In this document: one piece after another, positions 54,574 to 64,000 of the stretch
Position numbering within the stretch: the stretch's first letter is position 1
How the letters are laid out: each line of letters starts with the position of its first letter
NCBI RefSeq assembly: GCF_014898815.1
Contig: NW_026515545.1
Span: forward strand, 1,674,001-1,738,000
DNA: 64,000 nt
Reading direction: 5' to 3'
From: Panonychus citri
Lineage: Eukaryota; Arthropoda; Arachnida; Trombidiformes; Tetranychidae
The notes under the pieces: generated by a model
Told to the model about the DNA's origin: nothing
Databases searched by the model: none
What the model saw: only the letters and a program-made list of their open reading frames with translations
Position numbers and translations under genes: made by a program

Positions 54574-57500
54574 TCATAAATCGTCCGTTTGGAATTGACT
54601 TAAGGCTTTAAGAGGAGAATCGGTTCGTTTTTGTGAACCTTTACGAACTTTGGCTCTAACCTCTTCCGGCTTTTCTCGACGAACCAAAGGTTTCTTTTCG
54701 GGAGCTCGCATCTTCCAAACAACAAGAGGAGTCTAAAAGCCAAAAAAAGAGAAACAATTTAATGATTACAATTAACAAGTTACAAAAAAATCAAGTTGTA
54801 TCAACTGTTAGATACGATAAATTTGTAAATAAAACTTACACTGATGATTCCTCCTCGTGGATACTAAAAGTATAGAATGAGAAAGCAATTGAAAAAAAAG
54901 TAAAGAGATAAAATTGATAATTAATGAAACAAGATTCTAAATTAACTATTGAATTATTAATGTATTGTAGTTGAGAGTTAAATTATAACGGTTTAAATTA
55001 CCTTGGTGGAGGCAACATAGGAAGCTTTAACTGTTAAGACCACAGCATTCATCAGATTTTTAGCTGCCTGGATAAGAGATGTAGCCGAATCCAACTGTAA
55101 TGATTAAGCAAATTTTATATTAAATTGAGTGATTAAAGGTTCGCATGGGAATTGTTAACGGAATCAAAAATAAAGATTTCAACTTACCCCTGAAACAATC
55201 AAGTTTCCTGAAATGTTTTGAACATCAGCTTTTACTTTTGATGTGATGTTTAATTGTTGACAATATAATTCAATCCTTTTAAGATAAGCAACCAAATCTT
55301 TCTTGGTATCTGATTCTGGACATTGTTCAGCAATTAGACCAGCTAATTTGTCCAAGGTTGTTCCAAGTTCAGAGATCTCTTTTGCTTTACCGATCACATC
55401 CATGGTTGTTTTCAATGGTCCTTTACCTCGAGTGAATTCGTCATTTCGATCATAATGTAACACATCTTCTTGGCGATCACAATTATATCGTTACCCTTTT
55501 CGTCCCATTTAGCAACCTCTCGATCGAATCGAACCTTTTCAGTTCTAAATGTTTCAAATTGAGCTGCAATTTTTTGCTTCTCCTCTTCGGAAATCATTCT
55601 ATAAGCTTCTCTGGTGTTACTGATTCCATTAACATCGGGATATTCATCGAAATCGGTTATAACACTTGATTTACTTCGAGTTTCATAAGTATTATCTTCA
55701 TATTCCATTTCTGTTTCAGAATCCATTTCTTCAACGGCTCGGTCAAACAGAACAGCTCTTCGTATCTCTCTTACTCCATCATAAACCATTCGCGAGGAAT
55801 CAATAAATTGATTATCGTCCAAGTCTTTCAATTGATTGTTACTTAAAAGTTCAACAGCCTTTTCCACTTTACCAGCAAACGAAGGCATAATTGTATTTCT
55901 TAGTTCATTAACTGCTGCCAAAACCCGTTCGGTGTATTCATTAGGCTCATAATTGTCCATTTCTGCTGTAACAACATTACAAACACGAGCAGCACGTCCT
56001 CTGATAGCTCCAGCCATTCGGTCAAGATTGTCACCATCATGTTCCCCAAGTGCAGAAACACATTCTTTAACATCTTCGAGAATATGACTTTCAGAAACGG
56101 CTAAAAAGTCATCGATCGTTGTAATGTCATCAACGGCTTCGGTTAAGATTCTAACCTGAGTTTCCCAAAGGTTTTTGAAAGCGTCCATATTTTCAATGGC
56201 TACTTTTGAATTAGGTCGAGCTGCAAGAATCTTGGCTGCATTTATGACCTGCGGGCAAAGATTTTTTATCTGTAAGGCTGCGTATCTGACCATTCTAACA
56301 CCTTCCTCGTTATTGGACATACTACAGGCAAGATTTGCGACTTCAACCAATTTGTTTGCGTGTTCCTCAAACATGGCTTGATAAGTTTCCACCTCATTGA
56401 TGTCTCCACGACGAGCAGCAGCATCCAAGACCAGTAGCGGAACATTAGTTTCCAAGAATGAATCGGAAACATGATCGATAATCGCTTTTCTCAATTGTCT
56501 CCTTAAATCTTTTGTCTTTTGTGTCATATGTTCAACAGCTCTTTCCAAATTATCGGATGGCTCATGAGAACCAACATTGGCAAGATATTCGGAAAGAAGA
56601 TCCTGAAGAGCTTGACGAACAGCATTACACTCGGCGACGATTCTCTCTCTTCTTATATCACGAGTACAAGATGAATCTGCCATTAAAGCTGCTCCACTGA
56701 TGATACTTTCCAACTGTCTCTCTAAATCGGGTCGAGTGGTTGATTCATTGTAAGTCAATGGCTCCATCACTACTCTCTCATCAAAATCATCCAAAGCCGC
56801 TGCCATTTCTCCGGGTATATCATAAGGATCGGTCAGAGTTTTGGGTTTGTTACCCTTAGCAACATCTCTGACAGTGTTAACAGCCTCACAAACTTGTTTA
56901 AATATGAAATCACGATTCTCTTTGGCAGCGGATAATTCAGGGTGACGGACAAACACCTTAGATGCGGTTAGAAGCATCATACTGTTTTTCTTGAGAACAG
57001 CTCGAGCAGCACCAAGATCATCTCTTAATTTTGAATCTTTAAGCTCATTTTGACGTTTAGCAGCATGATAGAACATGTTATTAGCATTAAGTCCAAATTT
57101 ATTAAAATGCTCAAGAAGCTCTTCTTGATTGTTAGCATTTGCCACATTATTGAGATCACCTTCAACTGCTTCCAAAGATTTGAGTAAAGATTTTACGTCA
57201 ATTTTATCGGCAAGAATTATCAGCTCAGCGACACGATAGAGTAAATTTCTTGAATTTTGCACCATTTTATTTCTTTTAACAGAAGAAAATGGATCATCGG
57301 CAAATTCTCTAGAAGCCTCTGACATATTCTTACCCGCTTCACGAATCTTATCAATACAACCATTCATTTCTTCTTGAAATTCATCATTTTCACGGGCGAT
57401 CTCTTCGGCAACGGTGATAAAATTTTCAGTCGCCTTTTCAATCGTAGCCACCAGAACTTGAGGTCTAGTTGATCGCCCACCTTTCTTTCTTTCCGATGTA

Positions 57501-57684
57501 TTGACAAGTGTAGTTACCTTTAGAAGAAAAATAAAATGAGATTAAAAGTCAAATAGAAAAGAAAAAAAAAAATGGAAAATGAAAAAAGAAAAAAAAAAAG
57601 AAAACAAAAAGATACAACACATACCTGGAGAACCAAAGGAGCCAATGTTTCTTCGATCGATCGCGTTTCTATTCTCAAGGCCAT
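54574..57684 (-). CDS. alpha-Cat: alpha-catenin, with a one-base frame break
   Basis: Five exons: 57625-57684, 55188-57517, 55002-55094, 54840-54863 (a 24-bp microexon, YPRGGIIS) and 54574-54732. About 888 aa if the frame is bridged. Vinculin-family signatures are complete: VLVATIEKATENFI near the N-terminus, a long helical M region, the C-terminal ...KKMCYIMIEMT, then EFTRGKGPLKTTMD, LQAAKNLMNAVV-like SLIQAAKNLMNAVV, VWKMRAPEKKPLVRREK and KALSQFQTDDL. Between EMT and EFTRGKGPL one base is missing at 55440/55441 relative to the conserved frame; as written, exon 2 ends early at ...LEVKDH. Alpha-catenin links beta-catenin/cadherin complexes to F-actin and is essential, so an assembly or sequencing error is the likeliest cause. 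A CATCT element lies about 150 bp upstream. Confidence 0.93.
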
Positions 57685-58342
57685 ATTTTAATTAAAAATG
57701 TAACAATTAACTAATTAAATAATAGAAAACAATAAATAATCAAACATTCAACTGACAAAAGAAAAAATCAAACAAAAGTTTCATCACAAATGAGAAATTC
57801 AAACAGCTGTTTCATAAAATTCTCCACAGATGGAGCCACGATCGAAGAATTAACAATCAACAATTAACCGAATTGACTTAATTAAAGTTTAATTTAGACA
57901 ACTAATTGAGTTGTAATTGTATCTCAATTTTAGCATGAGTATCCCAGTGATCGATTAACTTCAAGAGATTTACTAATTACTCAGACTATTTGAATACTTT
58001 TCTTTTTCCATTGAAAACTTAATTGTAACAATCAAACAAAAAGTCAAATAAATGATTGGCAATGTTGATAATTTATTGGATAAATAATTTATATTTATAA
58101 TTTTTATCTATGGTTATGAGTTATGAGATAGAGAGAAAGCAAGAAAAAGGGTAAAAGGAGAAATACAATTTATAATGTTGATGATTTGGCTTTGAGACAA
58201 TTAGACAAATATATTTAAACTAATTGAAAAATTATGATTCCAATTGTGATTAATGTTTGGTAACAATAAAAAAAACAAAGATAGAGATGAATTAATATGA
58301 CAATTAATGTATTACACAGATTACAGAGAACAGTTTAAATAT
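57685..58342. other. alpha-catenin promoter and 3' flank of next gene
   Basis: Contains the CATCT element at 57824-57840; otherwise AT-rich, no gene. Confidence 0.55.
57824..57840 (-). promoter_or_regulatory. CATCT promoter-proximal element (alpha-catenin)
   Basis: On the minus strand CGTGGCTCCATCTGTGG, about 150 bp upstream of the ATG. Confidence 0.5.
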
Positions 58343-59462
58343 CTAAATCAATAGAAAGTAAACAACTAATATCAAAGAAATTGTTGAAAATAAGTTAATT
58401 GTAATTTGATTTGATCCATTACATTGGTCTCTTGTTTGAGTGCGACAATTAATTACCATTTCACGACGACGATTCTCTGGCATAACAAGATTAACGACCA
58501 TTGGACTCGCATCTCGACAATGCTGGACAACCACTTTACTTAAACAATCGTGATAAAAGTAAAGTGAACTAAACAAGAAAAGATAAAAAATCAAATTAAT
58601 CAAATTATAATTGTAATTGTAATGGAAAATGTGAAAAAGAATCAACAATTAATCCAATTAATCTCTTACCAACAAAGTCTTCTTTGAATATCGGGGGCAG
58701 TTCGAGCATTTCGAGTGTCCCTTTGTCGCTGTAGAAGAGCATCTTCACAAGAGGCCATATAATATCTTAATTTCTGATAGCAATTATCTCCAAGCATTCC
58801 AGGCATATGTCGATCTAACAATTAAAAGAGTAACAATTAACTCGACAATCAAATTAGCAAAACTTAAGATTCGTATTCACGTCTTACCGATGTTACTCAT
58901 TCCTGGCTGAATGGGAATTCCTGGTACTGGAAGATCACCGGGGAAATTGCCCCCAGGCTGAATTCGCGATCCCATTGAATCAACTGGACCGTTAATTTGA
59001 TAATTAGTGTCCATTGATTGAAATGATTGCTGTTGTTGTTGCCGTTGGTATGAAGATTCAATTGGATCATAATTACCAGCGCCTTGTTGTAACATCGGTA
59101 CATTTTGGATCACTTGTTGACCTGAATTCATTGGTGACATATTGTTTTCATCCATAGGTCGTAAAATCCTATCTAAAGTAATTAGAAATTAAATTAAAAT
59201 CGTCAACCATCAGTAAATCAACAATTAACTGACCTGTTTTCTGAATACGATTCTCATTAATATTTGAAGTATCTTCATTTTTACCAAATTCAATTGATGA
59301 TTGATTGTAAGATAAAACAGTTAAACCTAATTAAAAAAGAGAGGATCAACAATTAGAGACAATTGGAGTGATTTAGTAAACATGATTAAGAAAAATGATT
59401 AACTTACTTAAGATAATTGAGAGTATAAAAATTAAATCCATTGGATTGATTAACTTAAACAT
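58343..59462 (-). CDS. GPI-anchored-like Cys-rich secreted protein
   Basis: Five exons: 59408-59462, 59234-59326, 58888-59172, 58670-58814, 58343-58568; 267 aa with all phases matching. N-terminal signal peptide (NPMDLIFILSIILSLTVL). Then a Gln/Asn/Pro-rich linker with a CAA repeat (RQQQQQSFQ). The C-terminal 100 residues have eight Cys (GDNC, MASC, RRLCC, YHDC, VQHC, VINC, RDQC), followed by GSNQ and a hydrophobic end with no charged tail (LFSTISLILVVYFLLI), the pattern of a GPI-attachment signal. This predicts a cell-surface protein with four disulfides. The spacing vaguely recalls GFR-alpha/GAS1-type domains, but I do not claim that. No family recognised. Alternative: single-pass type I-like protein with no cytosolic tail. 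Confidence 0.75.
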
Positions 59463-61265
59463 GATTGAGTCGACTAATTGTAACCAATTGGTGGACAATT
59501 AGTGAGATTAATTGTTTCTAATCCGATGAAAGGTTAAAGGCAATAGACTAATACACATTTAAGAAAATTGTTGAGAGTAAAAAAAATAATTTCGATCACT
59601 TGATTTACTTGATTGTTTAACAATTTAAACAGAGAAATAAACTAAATTAGATGATTATTGTTGACTGATTGTTGATGATGATGATGAAGAAGGAAGTTGA
59701 TTACGTTCAAATCCAGAAATCGCCGGTCATCATCATCATCAATTGGGGAATCAACTAAATTTGATCACAGTGAATTAACAATAAATTAATTCTGTTAAGT
59801 GGAAAATACAATTTACAGGTTAGGCCTGTAATTTAGTTTACTCTTAATTGTGTGTCTCTAATTGTTTCTGGGTCACTTTTACCTGTGAATATAAAATTAC
59901 CGTTATAAGAATAAAAAGATTCAATAGATTAATTGATTGTCATTGATTTAGAAAAAACAATTTAATCAATATAACTCAATGTAGACAGAAAGTTAAATTA
60001 ATTGTTTACAAGTTTTTCTTTTTAATTACCAATTGATTGTTAATAAATTGTTTACATTTGATTAGTAACCGATTATGATGATTTGACGAAAAACAAATAT
60101 TTTCAAAATTCAATTCCATCGTTAATCATTCATTAAATTGACAATTAGATAATTGTTACAATTCAATAATCATCTTACCTTGATTATTATTATAATCGTT
60201 TGAGTTGATTAAAGGTTTTCAGAATAATAATTAAATATTGTTGATAATTTGATTCTTGATAATCACCAAGTTAATTTCCAATTACAATTAGAGGTAAATT
60301 TCTAGTTAATTAATGTTTAATTGTTGTTAGAATCAAGTTGAGTATTGAAAATACGCTTTTCTTGTTAATTAATTGTTTAGTTTTTCAAATCTCTCTCTCA
60401 ATGATTAATAATCTATTATCAATATTAAATCAATATACTGTTGATATATCAATTGATTGTAATATAATTGAGACTAATTAATGTTTGGCTTTTTAATTGA
60501 TTGTTATGATAATAATACTTAATTGGTGTTTTTGCTTTTATCGGAATGGAAAACTGTTCATTCACACAATTAGATTTATCCGTACATTCATCAATTGGTT
60601 GTTAATCAATTTGCTCAATGACAATTAACAAATTAATTTCTCATTAATTAGAGTAACAATTAGTTTGTTGTCCAAATTGTTACAATTTACATTCTTTGGT
60701 CTTGAAAGTCGTTTCATTTCAAAATTGATTCTCTCTTCAGGATAAACTAAATTGACAAACAAAGTCCGTAAATATTATATAATGTGTGTGTTGTTGGTGC
60801 CCTTTGGTCAGTTACAATTTAAAGGGAAATTGAGATAATAATAATTATTTCATCAAGAAAAAAAAGGTCATAGAGTTTAAAGGGCAAAAGTGAGTAGATT
60901 GTTGTTGTTGAAATCGTTTTTGGGGTATCAATGGATGATTACGAGGGGAACAATTAAATATGAATGTGGAAAAAAATGTCGAAAAAATCGGTTACAATGG
61001 ATGCAAAACTGGACAATGGTCAAGGGAGGGAAGAGAGAGAAAGAGAGATGAGCGATTATTGGGAAAAAAAGAAAAGAGAGGAAATAGAAAATTTTTGAAT
61101 GAGTTGCGAAAAGGGAAAAGATGATGAGGTGGTAAATGAAATGTCTTTCTTGTTGTTGGATGTGTGGTGGTTGTGTAAGGGTGGGAGAGAAATTGGTAAT
61201 TGGGTGGGTTCATGATTGTTTTGTCTGTTTGACCGATTCAATTATTTTCTCTTTTCTCTCTTCTC
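59463..61265. other. 1.8-kb intergenic spacer
   Basis: Promoter side of the Cys-rich gene and TDP-43 3' flank. AT-rich, with purine-rich GA stretches near 61025-61130 that probably belong to the TDP-43 3' UTR. No coding signal. Confidence 0.55.
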
Positions 61266-62565
61266 TTAATCGAGTCTTCGGGGTAAAGGTTGGGATCCAT
61301 AGGTTGCTCGGCGAGCAGCATAAGATGAATAATAGGGTTGATGGGAGTAACGAGAGGTGGGATTACTCATTGGTGGTAAACCTCCACCATGGTGGTTCAT
61401 TTTACCACCACCACCACCGCCTCCACCCATAGAATTAGCTTGACCATAGGGATTGAAATGATTATGATTATGATTAACATAGGGTCGGTTTGAGCTCATC
61501 TCACTTTTTGGCACAGCATTACTGACATGCAGGGAGACACCTTTCACAATATGATCTCCACAGATATTCTGGGAAACTTCCGACTCATAAGTAACGAAAG
61601 CAAATGCTCGGAATGGCCTTGGTATAAAAACATCAGTAATATCACCAAATTTGGAGAAATATTCACGCAAATCATCAATTGAAATATCCTCTGTCAAACG
61701 ACCAACAAAAATCTTGCGATCATACTCTGTACTGTAAGCATCACCTTTCGACAACGGAACTCGCACATCACACCAACGTCCACCGATACTGTGACGTTTG
61801 GTTATAACCTGCCTTTGGGTATCATAATCGGCAAATCTAATAAAACCAAATCCTTTGGAAAGACCAGTTTCAGGATCTTTTTTAATTTGAGCCATTAAAA
61901 GCTCACCAAATTGTTCAAAATATTCTCTCAACTCAGTCTCAGATGTTTTCCACGGTAAACCAAGCACAATCAGATCAGTACATTTGGTAGCCTTTTTCCT
62001 CACACTTGACTCTTCATCAGAAACATCATCATTCTTTCTTTTGTTATCACCTGAAGAAGATTAATAATAAAGGAAAATAGAATAAAATATGAGAGGATTG
62101 GAAAAAGAAAGAGAGAGAGAGAAAGAAAAGAGATGAAAAAATGATAGACCAAGAGAAATGTTCGCAATGGAAAAAAAAGGAAAGGGGAAACCGGTAGAAA
62201 TATATACAAGAGAATATGTAAAAAAGGGAAGAGAAAGAGAAACGGTGATGGAAAGAGCAGGAAAGAAAGAAAGATGGAAGATAGGATAGGTTTTTTTTGA
62301 TAGAAATGATGTTAGGAAGGCTACCTTTAGGAAAGACAACATAGTAAACTGAAATTTTCGACCATCCCTTATCAGGAGCTTGAAACTTATTATCAACCAA
62401 ACTCACAGCTCTCATCGTACCAGTCTCCTCATTTCGATATCTTAACCCGGAGGCACCGGGAAATTGAGAAGTTAAAGTTGTCAACAGCATGGTTCCATCT
62501 TCTTGAATAGGTAATTCAATAGGCTCAGATGTTTCATTCTCACAAACCTGAACATAACAAGCCAT
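61266..62565 (-). CDS. TBPH: TDP-43 / TARDBP orthologue
   Basis: Exons 62325-62565 and 61266-62050, phase 1 junction; 341 aa against 414 in human. The N-terminal ubiquitin-like oligomerisation domain (ELPIQEDGTMLLTTLTSQFP, ASGLRYRNEE) comes first, then the bipartite NLS (KRK ... VRKK, 84-100). RRM1 has RNP2 LIVLGL (107-112) and RNP1 KGFGFIRF (146-153). RRM2 has KIFVGR (193-198) and RAFAFVTY (228-235). The C-terminal low-complexity tail is only about 80 aa, with NHNHNHFN, an octa-Gly run and a Tyr/Arg-rich end. It is an RNA/DNA-binding splicing regulator that shuttles between nucleus and cytoplasm. Alternative 3' splicing that extends the tail, known for this gene in other animals, cannot be excluded. 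A GCTGCCATCTAACGG element lies about 280 bp upstream. Confidence 0.94.
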
Positions 62566-64000
62566 TTTTATAGATAAAAGATTAATTTGTCTTGTTCTTT
62601 CTCCTTTTTTTATAGTATTTTACCAGTCAAACAAATTTAAAGTCACAACAACAGTCAACCAATTTGAATATCACACACAATAAATTAATTGTCGTCGTTA
62701 ATAAAAATAAATAAGAATAATTAATTTACTAAATTAATAATTTATCAATTTGATCATCAACCAAATCTCACAAAAACCCAAAAAATTTATTCTTTCAAGA
62801 ATCTTCGCTCACCCAATAGGAAGAGAAAAGAATTGCATAAGTGCTGCCATCTAACGGAAGCTTCGACTAACAAATCATCGAAATTGTTATGGCGGTAAAA
62901 ACGAAATTGACTTTTTTGGTTCTCGATTTTTTTTCTTGATTCATTATTGATTAATTGAGAATTAAGTTGAACAATTAGATTTATTGTGAATTTTTTTGTA
63001 AAGAAAATCAAATCAAATCAAATTTGTTACAATTTTTGTTTAGTTGAAGAAAAACTTTTACTTGGCCTTGAAAACTGTCAACAAAATTGTAATGATTGAT
63101 TAATATAATTGACAATTAAGTAAATTAAATCATTACCAATAAATGATTAACCTTATTGGGAGATTAACAAATTAACACTATTAGAATTAGAAACAACAAT
63201 TAACAATTTAAAGGTAGAAAAGTAAAGAGCAAGAGTAAAACTCATTTATCCATCACATTACAAAAGTTAATTGATGCTTAATCATGTTCAATTCAATGAT
63301 TAATCATTAATTCATCAAAATGTTCATATGTTATTTACACTTGACAGAAAGAAAAAATCAACAACAATTGACTGATTATCAGATTATTGTGAATAAATCA
63401 AGATAAATTATCATATAACCAATACAACATGCACCGAGATGTATTCATCAATGGACTCATAATGTGAATTAGTTATAAAGGGTTAATCAGTAAGTAAATT
63501 GAAACAAGAAAAAAAAATCGCAATGAATTGAAATCTAAAGAAAAAGATGAGGATGAAGATGAAGATGAAGATAAAATTGATGATGATGATGACGATAAGA
63601 GATTAATAGTAGGAGATTAAGAAGGAGGAGATTATCTCATGTTCGTGAGATGGAAACCGCAATAACAGAATTTGATTTGGTTGCTGTTCTTTGATTGTTG
63701 ATTACTGATTGCTGATTGTTACTCTTATTGTGATGTTGATTGTTACTACTGTTGGGGTGATAATTTTAAGATGACTTGAGAAATCAGGATTAACAAATAA
63801 AGTCACTTGGTTTGCTTTGCTTATCCGACCATTAACAACCATTTTGTCAACTGTATTAATGGTAAACAAGTTTACGAGATTAAGACAACAAACTGTAAAT
63901 ATATAAAAATATATAAACAGTAACAATTTAATCGCAATTAAGAAGAAGGGATCTAAAATGAAACAAGTTAAATAATAACAATAATCAAGAAGTAATAACG
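62566..64000. other. TDP-43 promoter side and terminal spacer
   Basis: Contains GTGCTGCCATCTAACGG at 62841-62857, then AT-rich sequence and a GATGAG/GATGAA repeat patch near 63545-63600. No gene supported up to the window end. Confidence 0.5.
62841..62857 (+). promoter_or_regulatory. CATCT promoter-proximal element (TDP-43)
   Basis: GTGCTGCCATCTAACGG, about 280 bp upstream of the TDP-43 ATG; shares GCCATCTA with the AGMO copy. Confidence 0.4.

Noticed and set aside
61136..61432. 98-aa plus-strand ORF over the TDP-43 end
   Set aside because: Antisense shadow of the TDP-43 coding region and its 3' flank.
63702..63926. 74-aa minus-strand ORF near the window end
   Set aside because: Hydrophobic and low in complexity, with no start context, splice or family support.

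Overview
The window is nuclear DNA of a compact, very AT-rich arthropod genome. Genes are small, introns are short (about 50-1,100 bp, GT..AG), and the spacers are built from AATTGTTAAC-like words and CT/GA microsatellites. The gene set (torsin, CLPTM1, astacin, AGMO, RPS3A, UBE2A/Rad6, SLC30A9, alpha-catenin, TDP-43) is animal. The composition reminds me of trombidiform (spider-mite-like) chelicerates, but that placement is only an inference.

Layout. 0-11 kb: a secreted precursor-like ORF, an ornithine-decarboxylase-like pseudoenzyme, a two-exon 62-aa protein, a peptide-precursor gene whose first exon is duplicated upstream, and a torsin AAA+ ATPase. 11-23.5 kb: a gene-poor stretch with microsatellites and a marked cluster of CAGGTA/TACCTG words. 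23.5-37 kb: a tandem Ras-association (RA) protein (-), a basic nuclear-type protein with an apparent frameshift at an A7 run (-), CLPTM1 (+) sharing a divergent promoter with it, an astacin metalloprotease (-), and alkylglycerol monooxygenase (-). 37.4-40.6 kb: a head-to-head inverted duplication carrying two RPS3A genes with identical proteins. 40.7-41.3 kb: intronless UBE2A. 41.7-50.6 kb: a roughly 9-kb minus-strand block holding seven long intact ORFs, ending in an endonuclease/reverse-transcriptase ORF of non-LTR type; three upstream ORFs have Cys/His zinc-binding clusters and two small ones are paralogues of each other. 50.6-64 kb: a cut-off plus-strand coding fragment, SLC30A9, alpha-catenin (with a one-base frame break), a GPI-anchored-looking Cys-rich protein, and TDP-43.

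Most multi-exon models were rebuilt by hand: splice sites were placed so that reading phase is preserved across every junction and the encoded peptide matches what I know of the family. Most cellular genes are housekeeping loci packed next to each other without operon-like logic. One shared regulatory signal does appear: a CATCT-centred element (CGACATCTxGTGAC / GCCATCTACTG / GCTCCATCTGTGG) lies about 140-280 bp upstream of the start codons of at least seven genes.

The main discovery candidate is the seven-ORF retroelement block. Usual non-LTR elements carry one or two ORFs; here two three-knuckle Gag-like ORFs, a third Cys-rich ORF, an unknown ORF and a duplicated small ORF pair all precede the RT ORF in the same direction without any disabling mutation.
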